In this document: positions 1 to 5,850 of the stretch, one piece after another
Position numbering within the stretch: the stretch's first letter is position 1
Layout: each line of letters opens with the position of its first letter
Source of the DNA: Nitrospiraceae bacterium
GTDB lineage: Bacteria > Nitrospirota > Thermodesulfovibrionia > Thermodesulfovibrionales > UBA9159
Assembly: GCA_003453735.1 (NCBI GenBank)
Contig: DMNE01000300.1
Location: 6,386 to 17,912 of the forward strand
Direction: 5' to 3'
Length of the DNA stretch: 11,527 nt
Translations under genes and position numbers: made by a program
Notes under the pieces: generated by a model
The model's input: the letters and a program-made list of their open reading frames with translations, nothing else
Database searches by the model: none
What the model was told of the DNA's origin: nothing

Positions 1-696
1 CTCAAAAAGACCCTTCTTGGGGGTGGTGGCACCGGTGAACGCTCCCCGCTCATATCCGAAGAGTTCGGATTCTATGAGATTCTCGGGAAGAGCGGCACAG
101 TTGACTTCAATAAAGGACTTTTGAGCCCTGCTGCTCTGGTTATGGATGATCCGCGCAATGAAATCCTTACCTGTTCCTGATTCGCCCTCTATGAGAATGG
201 TCGAGGTATTGCTCGTGGCGAGCTTTTTGATGACCGACTTTATTTCCTGTATTTTGGGAGAATTGCCGATGATATGTTCGAATCGATAATCACCAGATTT
301 TGCCTTATACCGTGTGACCTCTCTACGTAAAAAAGCATTTTCGAGTGCTTTTTCCATGACGATGTGCAATTTCTCCATCTCAAAAGGCTTTTCGATAAAA
401 TCATGGGCACCAAACTTCATGGCATCCACAGCTGTCTTTATATTGCCAAAGGCTGTTATGATGATTACCGGTACATCTTTGTCAATAACCTTGATTGAAC
501 GGAGGACATCAATTCCCGACATGTCAGGGAGATTCACATCAAGCAATGCTATGTCAGGCAGTGTCTCTGAGAAGATTTTCATGGCCTCGGTGCCTTTTTC
601 GGCCTGGGTGACCTCGTATCCTGCCTTCTCCAGGTTCTCTTTCAGATACCATCTGATAAGCTTTTCATCATCAACAATAAGGACTTTTTCTTTCAC
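1..696 (-). CDS. NtrC-family sigma-54 response regulator, 3' part cut by window edge
   Basis: Partial gene; 232 residues are visible and the frame stays open to base 1. Residues 1-120 form a receiver domain: acidic pair D9/D10, likely phospho-acceptor D53 (ALLDVNLPDMSG), T81 and K103 (EKPF). A sigma-54 AAA+ domain follows, with Walker A GESGTGKD at 171-178 and the sigma-54-contacting loop GAFTGA at 218-223. The rest of the ATPase and the expected Fis-type DNA-binding domain lie outside the window. Proteins of this family are phosphorylated by a histidine kinase, oligomerise at upstream enhancers and remodel the sigma-54 holoenzyme. I chose the GTG at 696-694 because it starts just before the receiver core (VKEKVLIVDDE) and has a purine-rich GGAAGGGGGG upstream. 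The gene lies 78 bp behind the Lon-like gene on the same strand, so co-transcription is likely. No partner kinase is visible beside it; it may lie to the left. The target genes cannot be inferred. Confidence 0.93.
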   Translation of the reverse strand, partial: MKEKVLIVDDEKLIRWYLKENLEKAGYEVTQAEKGTEAMKIFSETLPDIALLDVNLPDMSGIDVLRSIKVIDKDVPVIIITAFGNIKTAVDAMKFGAHDFIEKPFEMEKLHIVMEKALENAFLRREVTRYKAKSGDYRFEHIIGNSPKIQEIKSVIKKLATSNTSTILIEGESGTGKDFIARIIHNQSSRAQKSFIEVNCAALPENLIESELFGYERGAFTGATTPKKGLFE

Positions 697-774
697 ACGG
701 CCCCCCTTCCTTCCTCTTTCCAGGAGGGTTGTTGGCTTTTTCTCTCATTGTCAGAAAACGATCGCTGAGAGTCT

Positions 775-3213
775 TTATTTGGTCTCATTTTCCTCTTTCT
801 TTTTTGAGACATCTTCTTCTTCTTTTTCTCCCTTCTTTTCTTTAAGGGCTTTTGATATCTCGGTGAGGCGCTTCATCACGAGGTGATTCACCGTTCCCTC
901 AGGATAGGTGCCGTCCTCGCCGAGTCTCCCTGCCTGCAGGCCGGTAAGTATCTCTATTCCCTCTTCAATAAGATCGATAGGATAGATGGAGAATTTCCCG
1001 TCTCTCACCGCATCCACGACCTCCTTTTTGAGCATAAGGTTCTTGACATTTCTCCTCGGAATAATGACGCCATGGCCCCCGTCGAGACCTCTCAATTTGC
1101 AGAGCTCAAAAAAGCCTTCTATCTTTTCATTGACTCCCCCTATGGGCTGGACGACACCATTCTGGTCCATAGAGCCCGTGACGGCAAAATGTTGTTTTAG
1201 GGGAACTCCTGAGATGCTGCTGATGAGTGCATAAAATTCCGCACAGGTGGCGCTGTCCCCTTCGATCATATCGTATAACTGTTCGAAAGTTATAGAGGCG
1301 GAAAGACTTATCGGTTTCTTTGCGGCATAGGTGCTGCCCAGGTAGTTCGTGAGTATCAGTACGGCTTTCTCATGGACCTTTCCGCTCATTTTCGTCTCAC
1401 GCTCTATGTTTATCACACCCGCCTTGCCGGTATAGGTCCTCGCGGTTATTCTCGAAGGCCTTCCGAAGCTGTAATCACCGAGGCTGAACACGGCAAGCCC
1501 ATTTATCTGTCCCACCTGCTCCCCCGATGTATCGACAATCAACGAACCTTCCGCTGTCATTTCGAGAAGCCTCTCTTCAATCTTATTGCTCCGGTAAACC
1601 CGCTTCTCCATCGCCTGTTCGACGTGTTCGGTCTTTACGAGAGGGCTGCCTGCTTTGCGAGCCCAATATGTCGACTCTCTCACCAGGTCGGCAACATCGC
1701 TGAATCGCGATGTGAGCTTTTCCTGGTGGTCCGTCAGCCTCGATCCGAATTCTACCACCCGTGCCACGCCCGACCGGTCAAAAGGAAGCAACCCCTCTTC
1801 CTTGCATACCATAGCGATGAAGAGGGAATACCTGTGAAGATTCTCTGAGGTTCTCTCCATCCTGCTGTCAAAATCAGCCTTCACTTTGAACAGTTCACGG
1901 TACTCCTCATCGAGGTTATACATGAGATAATAGAGATACGGGCTCCCAATGAGTACCACTTTGACATCAAGCGGTATCGCCTCTGGTTTGAGCGCTGTGG
2001 TTGAGATGAGGCGGTACTGCTCCCAGACATCCTCAATCTTTATCTCCTTGTTCCTGATGCACCGCTTGAGGGCATCATAGGAAAAGAGATTTTTAAGAAG
2101 GTCAAGGACGTCAATTACGATGTAGCCCCCATTTGCCCTGTGCAGTGAACCTGCCTTTATCAGAGAAAAGTCAGTCACCGCGATGCCGTATTGGAATTTG
2201 TGTTCAATGCTGCCGAAAAGGTTGTAGTAGGTCGGGTTGCTTTCAAATACGCAAGGCGCGCCCTTACAGTCTCTGTTGTTCACCAGCAGATTTACTGAAT
2301 ATCTCGTAAAGGTCGGTTCCGTTTTCTGCGTTTTCATGAAAGGGAACGGCGGGGCCTGTTCCTCTGTAGGCTTAAAGTCATCAAGATGTCCCAGAATATC
2401 CTCTCGCACTTCCTCAAGATAGGTGACAATCTTTTCATTCTCCCCATATTTCTTCTTTAGATCGTCAATCAGGTGTCCTACTGATGCGAGCGCCGCCTCT
2501 CTCTCGAGTTTCAGGAGGCGTTCTTTCAGGAGCTTCTCGCCTTCCCTTACCGCTCTTACGACATCATCGAGCTTATCCTGCAGAAGCTTGCCTATCTCTT
2601 CTATCTTTTTCCTGGTGTCGGCATCGAGAGTCTCAAATTCCTCTTCGGTAAGAGGCTCTCCTGTCTTTTTGACCGGTACGATAACTAGTCCGCTGACGGT
2701 TTTCCGTATGGCAAAACCTTTTGCCTGCGCCTCCTCCTCAAGACCGTTGAAGAGAACCTTCTGGTTTTTCTGGAATTCTTCGGCTATCCTGTTCTTCTGT
2801 TTTTCGTACTCCTTCGACTCAAACACCTTTGGTATTTCGACCCTCAGGGACGTGATCAGTTCGTCCATATCTTTATGGAAAGTCGAAGCCTGTCCCGGCT
2901 TGAGGGAGACCGCTAAAGGAGTATCGGGGCTCTTGAAATTAAAGACGTAGCACCAGTCAGAGGGGACTGGTTTGGCAAGGGATTTTTTTTCGAGGATCGA
3001 CTTAATGGTGGACTTCCTGCCCGTGCCGTTTTCTCCCAGCAGGAAGATGTTGAAACCGTAACTGTAAAGGCTCAGACCGAAATCAATGGCATCCAACGCT
3101 CTGGTCTGTCCGATGGTTCCTTCAAGGGGAGGAAGATCGTCCGTCGTCATGAAGGACAATACCGTCTCGTCACAACACCTGTAGAGTTCGTCAACTCCGA
3201 GACTTTTTACCAC
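775..3213 (-). CDS. Lon-family AAA+ protease (LonB/LonC-like, S16 Ser-Lys dyad)
   Basis: An 812-residue ATP-dependent protease of the Lon-related group that lacks the classical LonA N-terminal domain. An AAA module begins near residue 25, with a Walker A-like loop GENGTGRKS at 60-68. Residues about 140-275 are charged and helical, probably coiled coil. A second ATPase segment contains HRANGGYIVIDVLDLL, the Walker B-like region. The C-terminal proteolytic domain carries catalytic S654 in EGDSATCAE and K697 in GGVNEKIEG; their 43-residue spacing matches Lon peptidases. The last ~25 residues are Lys/Glu-rich. No signal peptide or membrane segment is evident, so it should be cytoplasmic and degrade misfolded or regulatory proteins. 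The start is GTG, chosen for the complete AGGAGGTGA ribosome-binding site six bases upstream. It has its own probable promoter and is followed by a sigma-54 regulator gene. In the Walker A loop an Arg occupies the usual Lys place, which I recall as common in this subfamily. The exact subfamily name is uncertain; the protease assignment is secure. Confidence 0.93.
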   Translation of the reverse strand: MVKSLGVDELYRCCDETVLSFMTTDDLPPLEGTIGQTRALDAIDFGLSLYSYGFNIFLLGENGTGRKSTIKSILEKKSLAKPVPSDWCYVFNFKSPDTPLAVSLKPGQASTFHKDMDELITSLRVEIPKVFESKEYEKQKNRIAEEFQKNQKVLFNGLEEEAQAKGFAIRKTVSGLVIVPVKKTGEPLTEEEFETLDADTRKKIEEIGKLLQDKLDDVVRAVREGEKLLKERLLKLEREAALASVGHLIDDLKKKYGENEKIVTYLEEVREDILGHLDDFKPTEEQAPPFPFMKTQKTEPTFTRYSVNLLVNNRDCKGAPCVFESNPTYYNLFGSIEHKFQYGIAVTDFSLIKAGSLHRANGGYIVIDVLDLLKNLFSYDALKRCIRNKEIKIEDVWEQYRLISTTALKPEAIPLDVKVVLIGSPYLYYLMYNLDEEYRELFKVKADFDSRMERTSENLHRYSLFIAMVCKEEGLLPFDRSGVARVVEFGSRLTDHQEKLTSRFSDVADLVRESTYWARKAGSPLVKTEHVEQAMEKRVYRSNKIEERLLEMTAEGSLIVDTSGEQVGQINGLAVFSLGDYSFGRPSRITARTYTGKAGVINIERETKMSGKVHEKAVLILTNYLGSTYAAKKPISLSASITFEQLYDMIEGDSATCAEFYALISSISGVPLKQHFAVTGSMDQNGVVQPIGGVNEKIEGFFELCKLRGLDGGHGVIIPRRNVKNLMLKKEVVDAVRDGKFSIYPIDLIEEGIEILTGLQAGRLGEDGTYPEGTVNHLVMKRLTEISKALKEKKGEKEEEDVSKKKEENETK

Positions 3214-3216
3214 GGC

Positions 3217-3225
3217 TCACCTCCT
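3217..3225 (-). promoter_or_regulatory. Ribosome-binding site of the Lon-like gene
   Basis: The minus strand reads AGGAGGTGA, a full anti-16S match. Six bases separate AGGAGG from the GTG at 3213-3211, which decides this non-ATG start. The same nine bases precede the small exported protein gene. Confidence 0.85.
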
Positions 3226-3239
3226 AAAATTCTAAAGTA

Positions 3240-3269
3240 ATTATAAAAAAGAAAAAAGGTACAATACAA
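3240..3269 (-). promoter_or_regulatory. Sigma-70-like promoter of the Lon-like gene
   Basis: On the minus strand a consensus -10 TATAAT (3240-3245) lies 18 bp from a -35-like TTGTAT (3264-3269). The spacer is T-rich. Transcription would begin near 3232, leaving a leader of about 19 nt that contains the ribosome-binding site. This position fits the Lon-like gene well and suggests it is not simply read through from xerD. The -35 matches consensus at four of six bases. No heat-shock-type element was recognised. Confidence 0.5.
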
Positions 3270-3369
3270 TCGATTTCCCCTTCAGGACATCCGCCGCGAA
3301 TCCTCGGCATTGAACCACTCTATCGATAGTTCTTTGATAACCCAGAGTATGGGGTTGCACACCTCAAAA

Positions 3370-3427
3370 GAACCAGGTTCATGTCCAAATACTATCATAT
3401 TTCGTCACAGAAATATCAACAGCTGTT
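3370..3427. promoter_or_regulatory. Cluster of three perfect palindromes in the xerD-lon spacer
   Basis: Three symmetric elements sit within 58 bp of the 267-bp spacer. GAACC-A-GGTTC spans 3370-3380. ATATTTC and GAAATAT (3397-3403 and 3410-3416) flank a 6-nt centre. AACAGCTGTT spans 3418-3427 and overlaps GTTAAC. They lie 100-160 bp upstream of the Lon-like promoter, where operators or activator sites could sit, and just past the xerD stop. None is followed by a T-run, so they are not ordinary intrinsic terminators. The binding factor is unknown. Nothing else gene-like is seen in this spacer. Confidence 0.35.
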
Positions 3428-3480
3428 AACCCCCATTATGCTCTTCCCCAAAGGGGTAGGAAAGGATAAAGCTCGAATGT

Positions 3481-4383
3481 TCACGCCCTCGGATGGTGCT
3501 CCCGGTATACCTTCTTAACCCTCTCCATGGTCACCTTGGTATATATCTGGGTCGTAGAGATATCAGAATGGCCGAGCATTTTCTGGAGGGAACGCAGGTC
3601 TGCGCCGCCTTCAAGGAGATGTGTTGCAAAGCTGTGCCTGATCGTGTGGGGAGAAATCTCCATTCCGAGATCTTTCCCGTAAGCCTTCATGGTCTGCCAG
3701 AATCTCTGACGCGTCATGTGCGTACCTCTGCTCGTCAAAAAAACATGTCCCGAACGCCGTTGCTTCAGAAGCAGAGGCCTAGATGCATGGATATAGCGTT
3801 GAATCTTTTCCTTTGCTCTCTGATTCATGGGCACGATCCGCTCCTTTGAGCCCTTACCGACAATCCTGAGGAATCCTGCCTCGAAATTGAAATCCTGCAA
3901 TTGGAGATTCACGAGTTCACTGACCCTGAGGCCCGAAGAATAAAGGAGTTCAAGCATTGCAGCGTCCCTGGAAGATCGCGCCGAACGGACCGATCTGTTC
4001 ACGCCGCCACCAGAGTGGTCTGACTGAGCGAGAATCTCCTTGATCTCATCAACGGTCAGTGCTTTCGGCAGCCTATCCCATTTCTTTGGGGAATGGAGAT
4101 TTTCCGATGGGTCGCTGTGCATCACCTTCTCGATCAGGAGAAATTTGCAGAGACCCTTGATCGATGAAATCGATCTGCATATGCTCGGCAGCGCGTAAGC
4201 CTTCTCCCTCAGTTCATCGAGGTAATCGATGATATCCGTTCGTAAGAAGCTGCCAAGACCTTTCCCTCTCGAATGAAGAAATCCAGCAAATCCCGCGAGA
4301 TCTCTCCCATAGGAATCCAGGGTATTCTTCGACAGTCCCTTTTCCACAGAGAGGTATGTGAGAAAGTCATTAAGTAACTGCAC
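3481..4383 (-). CDS. xerD: XerD-like tyrosine recombinase
   Basis: A 300-residue site-specific recombinase, close to the usual XerC/XerD length. Residues 1-90 form the SAM-like core-binding domain (LTYLSVEKGLSKNTLDSYGRDL); the catalytic domain runs from about 105 to 296. All six catalytic positions are present: R153 (SGLRVSEL), K177 (VGKGSKERIVP), H246 and R249 (PHTIRHSFATH), H272 (LGHSDISTTQIY) and the nucleophile Y281. Xer recombinases act at dif to resolve chromosome dimers; XerD rather than XerC is an inference from the ISTTQIYT stretch and overall resemblance. I chose the GTG at 4383 because it gives the standard family N-terminus. The frame extends upstream to a TTG at 4443, but those 20 residues do not look like Xer sequence. 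The start overlaps the end of the exonuclease-like gene by 14 bp, suggesting translational coupling. An Arg/Ser/Gly-rich insertion of roughly nine residues (about 123-138) precedes the first catalytic Arg. A mobile-element integrase is less likely, since no att repeats or cargo are visible. Confidence 0.9.
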   Translation of the reverse strand: MQLLNDFLTYLSVEKGLSKNTLDSYGRDLAGFAGFLHSRGKGLGSFLRTDIIDYLDELREKAYALPSICRSISSIKGLCKFLLIEKVMHSDPSENLHSPKKWDRLPKALTVDEIKEILAQSDHSGGGVNRSVRSARSSRDAAMLELLYSSGLRVSELVNLQLQDFNFEAGFLRIVGKGSKERIVPMNQRAKEKIQRYIHASRPLLLKQRRSGHVFLTSRGTHMTRQRFWQTMKAYGKDLGMEISPHTIRHSFATHLLEGGADLRSLQKMLGHSDISTTQIYTKVTMERVKKVYREHHPRA

Positions 4384-5152
4384 AGGATATATACTCTTCA
4401 ATCCCCGTTGATTGCCGCAACTGCTGATACAGGATTTCGGCAATACGGCATAGGTTGACCGTATCCTCGCGATTATAGAGCAGCAACAGCCGTCGTGCTT
4501 CTATGCTGCCCTTTCGTGAGTGTTCCCATAATTTTACGGCATCATAGCCATCCAAGCCTCGAACGAGTTCGTCCCGCTCAATGCCGAGCAGTGCCTCGAG
4601 TTTCTTCAGTCCTCCGGTAAACCCCAATTTTCTCGCGGCGTAGCAGAGGTCAAAGTGGGGAATGTCGAATCTCGCGCCAGGAAACGATCTCAGGAGAAAT
4701 GGAATATCAAAAGAAACCCCATAATACGTGATGAGGCACCTGTACCCTGAGATCTCCTTATTGAGGTTCTCCAGCGTGAGATTTTCTCCTGCCACGAGTG
4801 ATCTCCACTCATAACCGTTGTATAAACCGACAACCGTAACATAGCCTCCGCTGCCGGGTTGGAAACCATTCGTCTCTATGTCAAGGTAGAGTGCTTTTTC
4901 CTTAAAAATTTCAAACAACCTCCAATGCTCTCTCCTTTTCACGGCCCGTGCAAAAAAGTGGGCATTCCTTTCGTTGAGCTTTCGAGCAGCGACAGAAAGC
5001 GCGTCGTCATAAATCGGTTTTTTCTCAGGGCTGAGGATACGTATGTCTCCAGCTTGACGAAAATCATCCCATGTTAGGATGCCATCTTTCCATAATCGCT
5101 TCTCCAGTTTTTCCCCGATACCGTTGAGGATACTAAATGTATTTCTTATCAT
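4370..5152 (-). CDS. DEDD-type RNase H-like exonuclease (YprB-like)
   Basis: A 260-residue protein of the RNase_H_2/YprB-like group, part of the DnaQ-like exonuclease superfamily. Residues 1-35 (NTFSILNGIGEKLEKRLW) resemble a helix-hairpin-helix-like module found before this domain. The nuclease fold starts at LYLDIET, giving metal ligands D91 and E93. The second motif is YYGVSFDIPFL with D149; the last is YNREDTVNL with Y226 and D230, the Yx3D form typical of DEDDy enzymes. It therefore probably performs 3'-5' exonucleolytic cleavage of DNA or RNA; the substrate is unknown. I chose the ATG at 5152 over the TTG at 5236, because the extra 28 residues are Cys-rich and unlike a protein start, and because a -10-like TATAAT lies between the two. 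AAGGGA lies upstream of the ATG. It overlaps xerD by 14 bp, so the two probably form an operon. There is no signal peptide. Confidence 0.85.
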   Translation of the reverse strand: MIRNTFSILNGIGEKLEKRLWKDGILTWDDFRQAGDIRILSPEKKPIYDDALSVAARKLNERNAHFFARAVKRREHWRLFEIFKEKALYLDIETNGFQPGSGGYVTVVGLYNGYEWRSLVAGENLTLENLNKEISGYRCLITYYGVSFDIPFLLRSFPGARFDIPHFDLCYAARKLGFTGGLKKLEALLGIERDELVRGLDGYDAVKLWEHSRKGSIEARRLLLLYNREDTVNLCRIAEILYQQLRQSTGIEEYISCAVT

Positions 5153-5180
5153 GGCCAGTTCCCTTCGCAGTCCTTGCCGT

Positions 5181-5210
5181 ATTATACCTGGTAAGCAGTA
5201 TTCGACACAA
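5181..5210 (-). promoter_or_regulatory. Probable promoter of the exonuclease-xerD operon
   Basis: On the minus strand TATAAT (5181-5186) is preceded, across 18 bp, by the weak -35 TTGTGT (5205-5210). The predicted start near 5174 leaves about 22 nt before the ATG at 5152. It lies just past the terminator of the upstream gene, so the operon needs its own promoter here. The -35 matches at only three of six positions. Confidence 0.38.
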
Positions 5211-5259
5211 TAGAGACATCGGCAAGGGAAGGACAACTTTTTTCTGATGAGGTGAAGAC

Positions 5260-5300
5260 AAAAAAACGAGGCACGGAAATTTTCCGTGCCTCGTTTTTTT
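5260..5300 (-). terminator. Perfect-palindrome intrinsic terminator, potentially bidirectional
   Basis: Bases 5260-5279 are exactly complementary to 5281-5300 around one central base. The GC-rich core (ACGAGGCACGG paired with CCGTGCCTCGT) ends in an A-run on one side and a T-run on the other, so either strand gives a stem followed by U residues. It begins 10 bp after the stop of the small exported protein gene and ends that minus-strand transcript. No plus-strand gene points into it, so the reverse activity may be unused. Confidence 0.93.
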
Positions 5301-5310
5301 AGAACAGAAA

Positions 5311-5703
5311 TTACTTCGCCGGTTCAGTAGCCGGTTTTTCAGCAGGCATTGCCTTCTTTGCAGGAGCTTTCTTCTCAACAAGGCTTATTGCGACTTTCTT
5401 GCCATCCATTTCTTTGAACTTTACCATGACCTTGTCGCCAACTTTAACGTCAGCAAGCTTAGCCGCTACTTTGTCATCTGCTGTAAGTGCTTCCTCAGCC
5501 TTTTTGCTCTTGACCGTGAGGGTCTTTGCTGTTGCATCGACTGCAGAAACCTCACCAGTAATCTGATGCACCTTTGCAATCTTCTTTGCCGGTGCTGCTT
5601 GCTCCGCAGGAGCAGCAGGAGCAGTCGTATCAGCTGCGAAAGAGAGTCCCGCAACCGTGAGAACAAAGAGTACTGAAACAATTAACACTATGACCTTTTT
5701 CAT
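5311..5703 (-). CDS. Small exported Ala/Pro/Lys-rich protein with a beta-rich core
   Basis: A 130-residue precursor. Residues 1-23 form a clear Sec signal peptide: MKK, a hydrophobic stretch, then SFA before ADTT as the likely cleavage site. A low-complexity Ala/Pro linker follows, then a compact domain of about 65 residues (ITGEVSAVDATAKTLTVKSK through VGDKVMVKF and GKKVAISLVEK), then another Ala/Pro/Lys tail. The core pattern, a GEV..VD...TLTVK strand pair and later VGDKV.V, resembles small OB-like or DUF5666/CusF-like periplasmic domains; this is resemblance only, and no metal-binding His or Met cluster is visible. The mature protein has no cysteine. The ATG at 5703 is set by AGGAGGTGA seven bases upstream and by the signal peptide; the frame runs open to 5832 but the extra residues are not signal-like. 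It lies directly downstream of a kinase/sigma-54-regulator pair, behind a sigma-54-like promoter, and ends in a strong terminator. It is therefore likely an abundant, separately regulated periplasmic protein. Its molecular function is unknown. Confidence 0.85.
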   Translation of the reverse strand: MKKVIVLIVSVLFVLTVAGLSFAADTTAPAAPAEQAAPAKKIAKVHQITGEVSAVDATAKTLTVKSKKAEEALTADDKVAAKLADVKVGDKVMVKFKEMDGKKVAISLVEKKAPAKKAMPAEKPATEPAK

Positions 5704-5707
5704 GAAA

Positions 5708-5716
5708 TCACCTCCT
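5708..5716 (-). promoter_or_regulatory. Ribosome-binding site of the small exported protein gene
   Basis: The minus strand reads AGGAGGTGA, with seven bases between AGGAGG and the ATG at 5703. It decides the start against upstream in-frame Met and Leu codons and predicts strong translation. Confidence 0.88.
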
Positions 5717-5744
5717 TTCATAAAGATATCGCTTCTGTATGACT

Positions 5745-5760
5745 TACAAAATTCATGCCA
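5745..5760 (-). promoter_or_regulatory. Candidate sigma-54 (-24/-12) promoter for the small exported protein gene
   Basis: The minus strand reads TGGCATGAATTTTGTA. Against the sigma-54 consensus TGGCACGRNNNTTGCW it keeps the GG pair, the following CA, the G, the TTG and the exact element spacing. It differs at two positions, both C to T, one of them in the usually conserved GC of the -12 element. The predicted start near 5734 leaves about 31 nt before the ATG. The neighbouring gene encodes a sigma-54 activator. An alternative sigma-70 reading (TTGTAA, 15 bp, TATCTT) is poorer. Confidence 0.42.
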
Positions 5761-5830
5761 GAAATGCAAAGACGCAGGAAGCATGCGGAGCACGAGAAAA
5801 GGTAGTGCCGGGCAGGAAGGGCCGGAGAAC

Positions 5831-5849
5831 AAAGGAAAACCGTTCCTTT
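5831..5849. repeat. Inverted repeat in the regulator-exported protein spacer
   Basis: AAAGGAA and TTCCTTT (5831-5837 and 5843-5849) flank a 5-nt centre. In the minus direction the hairpin follows the regulator stop, but only an interrupted T-run (TTTGTTCT) lies after it, so it is at best a weak terminator. Its centre is about 106 bp upstream of the predicted sigma-54 start, within the usual enhancer range, so it may instead bind a regulator. Confidence 0.35.
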
Positions 5850-5850
5850 T

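Noticed and set aside
3448..3459. CCCCAAAGGGG as a terminator for xerD
   Set aside because: The stem is only four base pairs and no T-run follows on the minus strand.
4384..4443. Upstream TTG start for xerD
   Set aside because: It would add 20 residues not typical of Xer proteins, lacks a ribosome-binding site and would deepen the overlap with the exonuclease-like gene to 74 bp.
5153..5236. Upstream TTG start for the exonuclease-like gene
   Set aside because: The added residues are Cys-rich and not family-like, and the region contains the likely promoter -10 for the downstream ATG.
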